Positions 1-7,961 of a stretch of 64,000 nt of DNA are shown here, one piece after another. The position numbers and the translations under genes are program-made. Position 1 is the stretch's first letter, and each line of letters begins with the position of its first letter. The stretch comes from DASSJT01 sp963715025 (GTDB taxonomy: Bacteria; Actinomycetota; Actinomycetes; Actinomycetales; Dermatophilaceae): contig CAVQQQ010000002.1 in the NCBI GenBank assembly GCA_963715025.1, positions 930,001-994,000 on the forward strand, written 5' to 3'. A model generated the notes under the pieces. The model did not search any database. It saw only the letters and a list, made by a program, of their open reading frames with translations, and was not told where the DNA came from.

Positions 1-284
1 GGGCGCAGCCCGGCATACCGCAGGAACACGATGTCCTGGGCGAATGCCGAGGTGAGCGCGTCATCGGTCATGGCGTTTCCGCCGTACTTGACCACGACCA
101 GGGCCCCCCTGAACCGCTCGAGCCAGGGCAGCGCCTCCACGAGGGTGCTGGCCTTTGACTGGGCGACGCGGATCGCCGCGGCGTCGATGGCGCCCCTGGG
201 GGTCTGGTTGTGCTGTGGCATGGCGCTGCGCTGTGGCACGCGGCTGCGCTGTGGCACGTCGCTGCGCTGTGGCAAGTCGCTCAT
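1..284 (-). CDS. argB: Acetylglutamate kinase, N-terminal part (gene runs off the window)
   Basis: ArgB phosphorylates N-acetylglutamate, the second step of arginine biosynthesis. Only about 94 N-terminal residues lie in the window. The kinase core begins at VVVKYGGNAM, the glycine-rich substrate/ATP-binding segment, followed by a TDDALTSAFAQD stretch typical of ArgB. I chose the ATG at 284 because it overlaps the argJ stop codon (ATGA), matching the 4-bp overlaps elsewhere in this operon. The alternative ATG at 221 would skip 21 residues. Those residues are unusual: they are an in-frame tandem repeat of PQRS plus two variable residues, encoded by an 18-bp DNA repeat (about 216-281). The repeat is probably a low-complexity extension with no catalytic role. 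Identity is firm; the exact start is less so. Confidence 0.9.
   Translation of the reverse strand, partial: MSDLPQRSDVPQRSRVPQRSAMPQHNQTPRGAIDAAAIRVAQSKASTLVEALPWLERFRGALVVVKYGGNAMTDDALTSAFAQDIVFLRYAGLR
216..281. repeat. 18-bp tandem repeat at the start of argB
   Basis: Three near-identical 18-bp units (216-233, 234-251, 252-269) and a 12-bp partial unit (270-281) share the core TGGCA..CGCTGCGCTG. Because 18 is divisible by three the repeat stays in frame and encodes (V/M/L)PQRSx units in the ArgB N-terminus. The repeat lies directly at the argJ/argB junction. Confidence 0.85.
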
Positions 285-1430
285 GTGCTGTACGCCGAGT
301 TCTCGTGGACGTAGTCGTGCGTCAGGTCGTTGGTCCACACCGTCGCGCTCGCGTCACCCGCGTGCAGGTCGACCGCCACGTGGACCTGCCTCGGCGAAAG
401 GTCGACCAGCGCGCGGTCCTCGCCCAAGCCGCCGGACCGGCATACCTGGACGCCGTTCATGACCACGTCGAGCTGGTGCGGGTCGAACGCAGCCCGGGTG
501 GTCCCGACGGCCGCGAGCACCCGCCCCCAGTTGGGGTCGTTGCCGAACACCGCGCACTTGAAGAGGTTGTTGCGCGCGATCGACCGGGCGACCTCGAGCG
601 CATCGGCCTCGGTGGCCGCCGACCGCACCTCGATGGCGATGTCGTGGTTGGCACCCTCGGCGTCCGCGATCAGCTGACGCGACAGGCTCGCGCACACCTC
701 GGTGATCGCATCGGACAGCTCCCCGGGAGCCACGGCGACGCCCGATGCGCCCGAAGACAGCAGCACGACGGTGTCGTTGGTGGACTGGCATCCGTCGGAG
801 TCGATCCGGTCGAAGGTCCGCTCGGTCGCGTGGCGCAGCACAGCGTCGAGGTCGCCTTCTACCGCCGCGTCGGTGGTGAGGACGACGAGCATGGTGGCGA
901 GGGCGGGTGCCAGCATTCCGGCTCCCTTGGCCATGCCGCCGACGGACCAGCCGCCTCGCTGCGCAACGGCCTGCTTCGGCACCGTGTCGGTGGTCATGAT
1001 GGCGACCGCTGCCTGATCGCCCCCGCAGGGGTCGAGTGCGGTCGCCGCCTTGTCCACGCCGGAGAGCAGGCGGTCCATCGGCAGCAGCTCCCCGATGAGC
1101 CCGGTCGAGCAGACGACGACATCGCCGGCCGAGATGCCGAGCACCTCGCTGACCCGCTCCGCCGTGACGTGGGTGTCGGCGAAGCCCTGGGGCACCAGTG
1201 CATGCGTTGGCGCCCCCGGAGTTGAGGACCACGGCGTCGACCCGGCCGTCGGCCACCACCTGGCGCGACCACGTCACCGGCGCAGCCTCGACCCGGTTGC
1301 TGGTGAACACCGCCGCCGCCACGTGCTGGGGCCCGTCGTTGACCACGAGCGCGAGGTCGGGGGTTCCGCTCGCTTTGAGGCCGGCGGTGACGCCGGCCGC
1401 ACGAAAGCCCCGCGGGTGGGTGACGCTCAC
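281..1430 (-). pseudogene. argJ: ArgJ (glutamate N-acetyltransferase / acetylglutamate synthase), interrupted by a one-base frameshift
   Basis: ArgJ transfers the acetyl group from N-acetylornithine to glutamate and is made as one chain that cleaves itself into two subunits. The N-terminal part (MSVTHPRGF to about NACTG) is in one frame. The rest, starting at QGFADTHVTAE, is in the next frame and contains the self-cleavage segment KGAGMLAP..LATML with the threonine nucleophile, then FGNDPNWGR and the C-terminus. The full span is 1150 bases, one more than a multiple of three. The shift fits one extra G in the GGGG run at 1189-1192 (plus strand). Both halves are otherwise well conserved, so this is either a sequencing or assembly error or a very recent mutation. 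The GTG start overlaps the upstream stop by 4 bp (GTGA). Confidence 0.88.
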
Positions 1431-1843
1431 GAGGAGCCACCTGCGGAGAGGCGGGCCGGCATCACGGTGTGCCCATGTCGCCGCCAGACGACGGCGGCCT
1501 CTTCGGCCTGCTCGGCCCTCACCAGGATCCAGTCGGTGTCGTAGGTCGAGATCGCCAGGATGGCGATGCCCTTGCGGGCCACCGGCTCCAGCAGTCCCGA
1601 CATGACGCCGACCATCGAGAAGTCCAGGGGGCCGGCGATCTCGAAGCCGCGCAGGGGACCCTGCACGGTGACACCGGTGGGGATTTCGACGTGCGCGCAG
1701 ATGACCGACGTTTCGCTATTGGTCGCCGTGATCGACTGGAGTGGGCCAGTCCGCCAGTTCCAGTGCGGGGACTCGCCGGGCTCGAGCCTGGCCACGGCGA
1801 TGTCCTCGTCGTACTGCATCAGGTGCAGCCTGAGGTCGGTCAC
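1427..1843 (-). CDS. ACT-domain (CASTOR-like ACT_7) protein in the arginine operon
   Basis: This is a small protein of 138 residues. The C-terminal half (about residues 65-125) carries the pattern LRGFEIAGPLDFSMVGV..ISTYDTDWILV, typical of the ACT_7/CASTOR-like family of amino-acid-binding domains. Family knowledge: ACT domains bind amino acids, and the eukaryotic CASTOR proteins of this fold sense arginine. The gene sits between argC and argJ with 4-bp overlaps on both sides (GTGA with the argC stop; its own stop overlaps the argJ GTG). It is therefore translated together with arginine enzymes. A role as an arginine sensor or allosteric partner is inference; no enzyme domain is visible. The GTG start at 1843 was chosen from the overlap. 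Confidence 0.85.
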   Translation of the reverse strand: MTDLRLHLMQYDEDIAVARLEPGESPHWNWRTGPLQSITATNSETSVICAHVEIPTGVTVQGPLRGFEIAGPLDFSMVGVMSGLLEPVARKGIAILAISTYDTDWILVRAEQAEEAAVVWRRHGHTVMPARLSAGGSS

Positions 1844-2880
1844 GGTGCCACTCCTGCCATCGGTAGGCCCGTTGTCTCGGGGAGACCCAGGGCGAGGTTC
1901 ATGCATTGCACGGCTGCGCCGGCCGTGCCCTTCGTCAGGTTGTCGACGGCCGCTATGGCCACCACCCGGCCCACGCGCCCGTCGAACACGACCTGGAGGT
2001 GCACGGTGTTGCTCCCCAGGACGCTGGCCGTAGTCGGCCACTGCCCCTCGGGCAGCAGGTGTACGAACGGCTCGTCGTCGTAGGCCTTCTCCCACGCCTC
2101 GCGCACGCTGGCCGCAGTGGCGCCGGCTGCCACGCGCGCGGTGCACGTAGCGAGGATGCCCCGCGCCATGGGTGCGAGGGTGGGCGTGAACGACACCGTG
2201 ACCGGCGCATCCGCGGCCGCGGTCAGGTTCTGCTCGATCTCAGGGGTATGCCGGTGAGTGCCCCCGACGCCGTAGGGAGACATCGCTCCCATCACCTCCG
2301 CCCCGAGGAGGTGGGGCTTGAGGGACTTGCCGGCCCCGGACGTGCCTGACGCTGCGACAACGGTGATGTCGTGCGGCTCGACGACCCCGGCCGCCAGGCC
2401 CGGTGCCAGCGCAAGACTGACGGCCGTCGGGTAACACCCGGGGACGGCCACGCGCCGTGCCCCCGTCAGGGCATCGCGCTGTCGGCCGCCGGCCGTCGGG
2501 AGCTCGGGCATGCCGTACGGCCACGAGCCGGCATACGGGGTGTCGTAGAACCTGCCCCATGCACCGGCGTCCCGGAGCCGGAAGTCCGCGCCGCAGTCGA
2601 TCATCACGGCGTCATGGGGCAGGCGTTCCGCGAGGGCGGCTGAGTGGCCGTGCGGCAGGGCCAGGAACACCACGTCGTGACCGGAGAGCGCCTCCGGCGT
2701 GGTGTCGGCCAGCTCGCGGTCGGCAAGCGGGGTCAGGTGTGGGTGGACCGCGCCCAGCCGCTGCCCCGCGCTCGAGGATGCGGTGAGGGTACCGATGGCG
2801 ACGTCCGGGTGGGCCAGCAGGAGTCGCACGAGCTCGCCCCCGGCATACCCGCTCGCGCCAGCAACCGCCACTGAGACCAT
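1840..2880 (-). CDS. argC: N-acetyl-gamma-glutamyl-phosphate reductase
   Basis: ArgC reduces N-acetylglutamyl phosphate to the semialdehyde with NADPH, the third step of arginine synthesis. The 346 residues have the full family length. Visible landmarks are the Rossmann start VAVAGASGYAGGELVRLL, the catalytic cysteine in VPGCYPTA, and GTSGAGK, HRHTPEI and the C-terminal VDNLTKGTAGAAVQ. It is the first gene of the operon argC-ACT-argJ-argB on the minus strand. A -10-like TATAGT lies 8 nt upstream of the ATG, with A/T-rich TATTCAT sequence before it that could be an ArgR site. Identity is very secure. Confidence 0.97.
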   Translation of the reverse strand: MVSVAVAGASGYAGGELVRLLLAHPDVAIGTLTASSSAGQRLGAVHPHLTPLADRELADTTPEALSGHDVVFLALPHGHSAALAERLPHDAVMIDCGADFRLRDAGAWGRFYDTPYAGSWPYGMPELPTAGGRQRDALTGARRVAVPGCYPTAVSLALAPGLAAGVVEPHDITVVAASGTSGAGKSLKPHLLGAEVMGAMSPYGVGGTHRHTPEIEQNLTAAADAPVTVSFTPTLAPMARGILATCTARVAAGATAASVREAWEKAYDDEPFVHLLPEGQWPTTASVLGSNTVHLQVVFDGRVGRVVAIAAVDNLTKGTAGAAVQCMNLALGLPETTGLPMAGVAP

Positions 2881-2925
2881 GACGCATGACTATACAAGTC
2901 CGTCGATGAATATGCGAAGCGGTTT
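2881..2925 (-). promoter_or_regulatory. Putative argC promoter with possible ArgR (ARG-box-like) sequence
   Basis: Reading on the minus strand, a TATAGT hexamer lies 8 nt before the argC ATG. It is preceded by GCATATTCATC, which resembles half of an ARG box (TGAATATGC in reverse). The stretch is clearly A/T-richer than its surroundings. ArgR control of argC operons is known in actinobacteria, but the match here is partial, so this is tentative. Confidence 0.4.
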
Positions 2926-2998
2926 GGCGAGCCGTGGGATGGCGATGTCAGCCGGTCCTCGCACCTGCGGATATCGGGCGTTCCGGTCCTCGGCGGCG

Positions 2999-3004
2999 TA
3001 GCGT
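2999..3004 (+). promoter_or_regulatory. -10 element TAGCGT, leaderless start of the 3012 gene
   Basis: TAGCGT fits the actinobacterial TANNNT -10 pattern and ends 7 nt before the GTG at 3012, so transcription would begin at or next to the start codon. There is no Shine-Dalgarno sequence, which supports a leaderless mRNA and the choice of this GTG. Confidence 0.6.
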
Positions 3005-3011
3005 CTCAGGG

Positions 3012-3764
3012 GTGGACGATCCCCTTGAGCCCGCGGCCGTGGTCGAGGTTCCGGCGGCCAGCGGGGCACGCCGTTCGGCAGTCCTGACCGAGCCGACCCT
3101 GCTGTTCATCGTGGTGGCGGGGATGGTCCACATCGCGCGCGGCTACGCCGCCGACATCGTCCTGTTCTTCGGCATGGCGGCACTCCTGGTGTGGGACGCC
3201 AGGCGGTCCCCCGCCCTCGGCGCGGTGCCCAGGCCACTCGAGGCAGGGCGCTGGGCGCGAGCGGTCATCGTGCTCTCGTCACTCGGCTTCGGGGTACTGG
3301 TCAGCCGGCTGCCCCGCGACGCCCCCGAACTGAACATCGCCTTCGCGGCCCCTGGTCTCGCCGTGCTCTGGGCCCTGGTGGGCCGGCCCTTGCCGGGCGC
3401 CGACACGGGCGCGAACGCGCCAGCAGCGCCACTTGCGCCGGAAGACCGGAAGCCCCCGCCGCTCGCCCGCACAGGTGCACCACGAGAGCGGGTAAAGGGG
3501 CAGCACGTGCTGGCCGACGGCACCATTCCTGGCCGCGCCTGGCTGGCCTGGCCGGTGGTGGGCCTCCTGCTGGGGTTCGTCGAGCTCGGCTCTTTCCTGA
3601 GCCAGCCCGACGCCCGAACGGACAACCCGAGCCATCCCACGGTCAGCACCGTGGTCGAGCCCTGGCTCGACAACCAAGCAGCCCGGGCCGCGGTCCTCGC
3701 GGTCTGGCTGGTGATGGGCTGGTGGCTGTTCCGGCGCCTGAGTACTTGGGCGGCGCAGCGATGA
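3012..3764 (+). CDS. Hypothetical membrane protein with five or six membrane segments
   Basis: I do not recognise the family. The 250-residue product has a short polar N-terminus, then hydrophobic stretches around TLLFIVVAGMVHI, ADIVLFFGMAALLVW, VIVLSSLGFGVLVS, FAAPGLAVLWALV, WPVVGLLLGFVELGSFL and VLAVWLVMGWWLF. A proline/alanine-rich, charged linker lies in the middle (about residues 135-165). This layout suggests an inner-membrane protein with a cytoplasmic loop. The GTG start is supported by a TAGCGT -10 element 7 nt upstream. The stop codon overlaps the ATG of the following DUF6186 gene (ATGA), so the two form a small operon and probably act together. Confidence 0.75.
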   Translation: MDDPLEPAAVVEVPAASGARRSAVLTEPTLLFIVVAGMVHIARGYAADIVLFFGMAALLVWDARRSPALGAVPRPLEAGRWARAVIVLSSLGFGVLVSRLPRDAPELNIAFAAPGLAVLWALVGRPLPGADTGANAPAAPLAPEDRKPPPLARTGAPRERVKGQHVLADGTIPGRAWLAWPVVGLLLGFVELGSFLSQPDARTDNPSHPTVSTVVEPWLDNQAARAAVLAVWLVMGWWLFRRLSTWAAQR

Positions 3765-3964
3765 GCGCCGCAGAGGTGAGCTACGCGGCATACCTCCTGC
3801 TCGCAGCTGCGGCGCTGGCGCTCGAGGCGGCGGCGCGGGTCGCGCCGGGACGGGTGCCGTCCTTGGGCACGGTGCTCACCTGGGCGATGCGCCGGCGATC
3901 GGCGCAGTTCGGGCTCGTGCTCGCCTGGTGGTGGCTCGGCTGGCACTTCGTCACCGATCGCTGA
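3761..3964 (+). CDS. DUF6186-type small membrane protein
   Basis: This 67-residue protein is hydrophobic at both ends. An N-terminal helix (YAAYLLLAAAALALEAAAR) and a C-terminal helix flank the signature LAWWWLGWHF near the end. The WWWxGWHF ending is what I recall of the DUF6186 family of small actinobacterial membrane proteins; function is unknown. The start overlaps the preceding stop by 4 bp, so translation is coupled. The gene ends just before a strong hairpin (3986-4021) that separates it from the convergent pheT. Confidence 0.75.
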   Translation: MSAAEVSYAAYLLLAAAALALEAAARVAPGRVPSLGTVLTWAMRRRSAQFGLVLAWWWLGWHFVTDR

Positions 3965-3985
3965 GCTCGCGGCGGTTCACGCTGT

Positions 3986-4021
3986 CGGTCCATGGTCAGC
4001 CGGTGGGCCGGCCATGGACCG
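3986..4021. terminator. Bidirectional terminator hairpin between the DUF6186 gene and pheT
   Basis: There is a perfect 10-bp inverted repeat, CGGTCCATGG (3986-3995) and CCATGGACCG (4012-4021), with a 16-nt loop. It sits in the 87-bp gap between two convergent genes, so it can serve both strands. No long T-run follows, as is usual in high-G+C genomes. Confidence 0.75.
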
Positions 4022-4051
4022 GAGGAGCCCGCCATGTCGCGAGCGGCCGGT

Positions 4052-6601
4052 TCAGCGCTGGATCGCTCCGGTCTCGGCGGCCGCCCGCGCTACCGCCTGG
4101 TCGCGGAGGGCGCTCACCTCGTCGGTCGTGAGCGTGCGGTCGGGCGCCCGGAAGGACAGGCGATAGGCCAGCGACTTGTGCCCCGGACCGACCTGTTCGC
4201 CACGGTAGATGTCAAACAGCGCCAGGGCTTCGAGCGACGGGCCGGCGCCTGCCTGCAGGGCCGCCTCCACGGCGGCTGCGGGCACGGCTTCCGCGACGAC
4301 GAGGGCGACGTCGGTGTGGGCCACGGGGAAGGTCGAGAGGGGCTTAGCCTCCACCGGCGCGCCGCTGGCCGCGACGATGGCGTCGACGTCGAGCTCGCCC
4401 GCCACGGAGCGGGGCGCAAGGTCGAGTGCCGCGACGACCTTCGGGTGCAGCTCTCCCGCGTAGCCGACCACGGTGCCGTCCGCCAGGGCGAGCCGGGCAC
4501 AGCGGCCAGGGTGCCAGGGCGCCCGGTCGGCGGCCTCCACAGTCAGTGGCAGGCCCACGGCCGCGCCCACCGCCCGCGCCCAGGCCACGGCGTCGCTGGC
4601 ATCCACCGGCCGCGCCGGCCCCCAGGGACCCGCGGGCACCGCGTCACCGGAAGCAGCGAAGGCCACGTGCCGCGGCTGTGCGGGCACGGCCGCCATGATC
4701 TGCGCCAGGGTGGCGTCATCGGGACGCGACTCGATGCCGGGAACCGGTGCGGTCCGCAGGCTGTTGTGCCCCACCGTGACCAGCCCCATCTCGAAGACCG
4801 CCACGTCTCGGTTGCCCCGGGCGACGTTGCGCCGCAGCGTGTCCAGGAGCGTATCGAGCACCGACGTGCGCATGAGCGGCGCCTCGTCGGACAGCGGGTT
4901 CGCCACCTTGACGGTACGCCGCCGGGTGTCGTCATCGGCATAGCCGAGCCGGTCGAACAGGGCGGGCGCCACGAACGGGTAGCTCAGGACCTCGACCAGG
5001 CCCTGGTGGGCCAGGGTGCTCGCGACCAGGCGGCGCGTGCGCTGGCCATGCGTGAGGCCACGACCGGCAGGCGCCTGCGGCAGCGCGGAGGGGATGGCGT
5101 CATAGCCGCGCACCCGGGCCACTTCCTCGATGAGGTCGGGACCGTCGGCCAGGTCGGGACGCCACGAGGCGGGCAGCACCCACACAAGGTCGGCTTCCGG
5201 GTCGGAGCCGCTCGACACCTGGCAGCCGATCGCCTCCAGGGTTGCGAGGACCTCCTCGCGCGGATAGTGCTGGCCGATGTAGCGCGAGGGCATCGTGACG
5301 TCGAAGGCGAACGGCTCGCGGCCGACTCGCTCGTCGACGTCGGTGACGCCGTCGTCGGCGACCCCACCGCCCAGCCGCACCAGGAGATCCACCGCCAGCT
5401 GTGCAGCCGCCGCGGTGACATCAGGGTCGACACCGCGCTCGAAGCGCTTGCTCGCCTCGGTCGTCAGCCGGTGCCGCCGAGAGGACCGGGCCACCGTCGT
5501 GGGGTCGAAGTGGGCGGCCTCGATGAGGACGTTAGTCGTGCTGGCCGACACCTCGGAGGTCTCGCCGCCCATGACCCCGGCGATGGCCAGCGCGGTGTCG
5601 CTGCCGTCGACGATGAGCAGGTCCTCGGGATCGAGGGCACGGTCGACGTCGTCGAGCGTTGTGAGCCGCTCGCCCGGCCGCGCCCGCCGAACGCCGATCG
5701 AACCCGACAGCGTGTCGAGGTCGAACGCGTGCAGCGGCTGACCGAGCAGCATCATGACGTAGTTGGTGACATCGACCGCAAGGGAGATCGGCCGCATGCC
5801 GACCTGCGTGAGCCTGGTCTTCATCCACGACGGGCTCTCGGCGGCGACGTCGACGCCCTTCACGATGCGTGCGAGGTAGCGGTCGCACCCCGCACGGCCG
5901 TGGATCGGGGCAGTGTCAGTCAGCCGGACGGCATACCCCCGGTCGTTGGGCGCAGCGGTGGGCAGCCGCGCGGGGTCAGCTGGGTCGCGGAAGGCAACCC
6001 CCGTGGAGAGCGCGTACTCCCGGGCGATCCCGCGCATCGAGAAGCAGTAACCACGGTCCGGGGTGACGTTGACCTCTACGACCTCCTCGGCAAGCCCGAG
6101 CAGCTCGATCGCGTCCTGGCCCGGCTTGAGGCCGTCGAGCGCGTCGGGCCGGTCGGCGAGGTGGTCGGCCAGCACGATGATCCCGCTGTGGTCCTCGCCG
6201 ACCCCCAGTTCCTTGGCCGAGCAGATCATGCCGCCCGAGACATGGCCGTAGGTTTTGCGGGCCGAGACCTCCAAGCCGCCCGGCAGGACCCCGCCGGGGA
6301 GGACGCACACGACGTAGTCGCCGGCCGCGAAGTTGTGGGCCCCGCAGACGATCCCCTGGGGCTCGCCCGTGCCGTTGGCAGTGCCCACGTCGACATGGCA
6401 CCAGTTGATGGTCTTGCCGTTCCTCTGGCGCTCGGGGGTCACCTCCAGGACCCGCCCCACGACCAGCGGACCGGTGATGTCCCCGCCGTGCAGAGCCTCC
6501 TCCTCGAGGCCCACGCGGACCAGGCTCGCGGCGACCTCGGCACCCGTGGCGTCCGCGGGCACGTCGGCAAGCTCCCGCAGCCATGACACTGGCGCGCGCA
6601 T
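4052..6601 (-). CDS. pheT: Phenylalanine-tRNA ligase beta subunit
   Basis: PheT is the large subunit of the heterotetrameric phenylalanyl-tRNA synthetase. The 849-residue length is normal for the long form. Domains in order: a tRNA-binding (EMAP/OB) domain at the N-terminus (about 40-150, with VVGRVLEV and GGMICSAKELG); the B3/4 editing domain (about 210-390); B5 (about 400-470); the synthetase-like core; and the C-terminal anticodon-binding FDX-ACB domain (about 755-848, ending in LTTDEVSALRDQAV). The ATG shares one base with the pheS stop (TGATG), so the two subunits are translationally coupled. Identity is secure. Confidence 0.98.
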   Translation of the reverse strand: MRAPVSWLRELADVPADATGAEVAASLVRVGLEEEALHGGDITGPLVVGRVLEVTPERQRNGKTINWCHVDVGTANGTGEPQGIVCGAHNFAAGDYVVCVLPGGVLPGGLEVSARKTYGHVSGGMICSAKELGVGEDHSGIIVLADHLADRPDALDGLKPGQDAIELLGLAEEVVEVNVTPDRGYCFSMRGIAREYALSTGVAFRDPADPARLPTAAPNDRGYAVRLTDTAPIHGRAGCDRYLARIVKGVDVAAESPSWMKTRLTQVGMRPISLAVDVTNYVMMLLGQPLHAFDLDTLSGSIGVRRARPGERLTTLDDVDRALDPEDLLIVDGSDTALAIAGVMGGETSEVSASTTNVLIEAAHFDPTTVARSSRRHRLTTEASKRFERGVDPDVTAAAAQLAVDLLVRLGGGVADDGVTDVDERVGREPFAFDVTMPSRYIGQHYPREEVLATLEAIGCQVSSGSDPEADLVWVLPASWRPDLADGPDLIEEVARVRGYDAIPSALPQAPAGRGLTHGQRTRRLVASTLAHQGLVEVLSYPFVAPALFDRLGYADDDTRRRTVKVANPLSDEAPLMRTSVLDTLLDTLRRNVARGNRDVAVFEMGLVTVGHNSLRTAPVPGIESRPDDATLAQIMAAVPAQPRHVAFAASGDAVPAGPWGPARPVDASDAVAWARAVGAAVGLPLTVEAADRAPWHPGRCARLALADGTVVGYAGELHPKVVAALDLAPRSVAGELDVDAIVAASGAPVEAKPLSTFPVAHTDVALVVAEAVPAAAVEAALQAGAGPSLEALALFDIYRGEQVGPGHKSLAYRLSFRAPDRTLTTDEVSALRDQAVARAAAETGAIQR

Positions 6602-7695
6602 CAGATCTCCATCCCGAACTGCCTGCTGAACCGCACGTCGCCCTCAACGATGTCGTGCATGTCGCCGACTCCATGCCTGAGCATCAGCGAACGCTCGACG
6701 CCCAGGCCGAAGGCGAAACCGGTGTAGCGCTCCGGGTCGATGCCGCTGGCCCGCAGGACGGCGTGGTTGACCATGCCGCAGCCGCCCATCTCGATCCAGC
6801 CGGTGCCGCCGCAGAGGCGGCAGTCAGGGTCGGAGCCGCCGCAGACCCAGCAGCGGCAGTCGATCTCGGCGCTCGGCTCGGTGAACGGGAAGTAGGACGG
6901 GCGCAGGCGGGTCACCGTGCCCTCGCCGAAGAGTCGCGCCACGAACGCGTCGAGGCTGCCCTTCAGGTGGGCCATGGTGATGCCCTCGTCGACGACCAGC
7001 CCCTCGAACTGGTGGAACACCGGGGTGTGGGTGGCGTCGAGCTCGTCGGTGCGGAACACCTTGCCGGGGCACAGGACGTAGATCGGCAGCTCGCGCTCGA
7101 GCATGGTGCGGACCTGCACCGGCGAGGTGTGGGTGCGCAGGACCAGGCCGGCCTCGGGCGGGTCGATGAAGAAGGTGTCCTGCATCTGGCGGGCCGGGTG
7201 GTCGGCGCCGAGGTTGAGGGCGTCGAAGTTGAGCCACTCGGACTCCACCTCGGGCCCCTCGGCGATCTCCCAGCCCATCGCGACGAAGATGTCCTCGATC
7301 CGGTCGGTGACCAGGCTGATCGGGTGGCGGGCGCCGAGCGGTCGCCGCGGCACGCGCACGGTGAGGTCCTGGGTCTCCTCGACCAGGATCCGAGCATCGC
7401 GCTCGGCCTCGAGCTCGGCCTGCCGCCGCGTGAACGCCTCGGCGACCCCGGCCCGGGCCTGCCCGACCCGCTTTCCGGCCTCGGCCTTGGCGCTGGGCGG
7501 GAGTGCGCCGATCTCGCGGTTGGCGAGGGCCAGCGGGCTCCTGTCGCCCTGGTGGGCGAGCCGGGCTGCCTTCAGGGCGTCCAGGGAGTCGGCGGCCTCT
7601 GCGGCAGCCAGGGCGGCCCTGACCGCCGCATCCACGGCAGCGGGGTCAAGGGCGGCAACCTCGACGGGGTCGTACTGCTTGTTGGGTCCAGACAT
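6601..7695 (-). CDS. pheS: Phenylalanine-tRNA ligase alpha subunit
   Basis: PheS carries the catalytic class II aminoacyl-tRNA synthetase site. The 364-residue product has an N-terminal coiled-coil arm (about 1-100) that contacts tRNA and a catalytic domain with motif 2 (VFRTDELDATH) and motif 3 (GFAFGLGVERSLML). A CRCWVCGG..CRLCGG cysteine set lies in between. A ribosome binding site AGAGGAAAAG precedes the ATG. Upstream lies a plain leader of about 45 nt. I see no T-box or attenuator-type leader, so regulation is probably not by tRNA charging at the RNA level. Confidence 0.98.
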   Translation of the reverse strand: MSGPNKQYDPVEVAALDPAAVDAAVRAALAAAEAADSLDALKAARLAHQGDRSPLALANREIGALPPSAKAEAGKRVGQARAGVAEAFTRRQAELEAERDARILVEETQDLTVRVPRRPLGARHPISLVTDRIEDIFVAMGWEIAEGPEVESEWLNFDALNLGADHPARQMQDTFFIDPPEAGLVLRTHTSPVQVRTMLERELPIYVLCPGKVFRTDELDATHTPVFHQFEGLVVDEGITMAHLKGSLDAFVARLFGEGTVTRLRPSYFPFTEPSAEIDCRCWVCGGSDPDCRLCGGTGWIEMGGCGMVNHAVLRASGIDPERYTGFAFGLGVERSLMLRHGVGDMHDIVEGDVRFSRQFGMEI

Positions 7696-7747
7696 GCCTT
7701 TTCCTCTTGGGCTTCCACCCGTGTCCTTGGCGCGCAGCGCGGCCCCG

Positions 7748-7753
7748 AGTCTA
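7748..7753 (-). promoter_or_regulatory. Probable pheST promoter (-10 TAGACT)
   Basis: On the minus strand TAGACT (TANNNT class) lies about 52 nt upstream of the pheS ATG, giving a short leader with an AGAGGA ribosome binding site. The -35 region is weak (TGTCGA-like). Confidence 0.45.
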
Positions 7754-7961
7754 TGGGCGGGCGCGCACCTCGACAGTGACCGGCTCGGGCTGTGGTCGCC
7801 TTCGGGCCCGGAGGAGTGCGATGAGGTATGCCGGGTGGTCGCCTCAGCGCAGGCAGCTCGCCACGCCCGAAGGCGCGGTAAATCGCTGCTGGCGCGAGGT
7901 CATGGCCCCAGCGTGGCGCATCACGCGGGCCTGCAGCAACCAGGTTCCGTGGGCTGGCCCC

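Noticed and set aside
281..1430. Programmed ribosomal frameshift in argJ
   Set aside because: No slippery heptamer or downstream stimulator; a single-base homopolymer difference explains it more simply.
3992..6586. A long open frame of over 800 codons opposite pheT
   Set aside because: It is an antisense shadow caused by high G+C; its product is arginine/glycine-rich low complexity and pheT on the other strand is unmistakable.
7696..7961. T-box or peptide-leader attenuator upstream of pheS
   Set aside because: No leader peptide rich in phenylalanine, no T-box sequence, and a promoter candidate leaves only about 45 nt of leader. A GCCTTCGGGC/GCCCGAAGGC inverted repeat there (about 7798-7876) is too far upstream.
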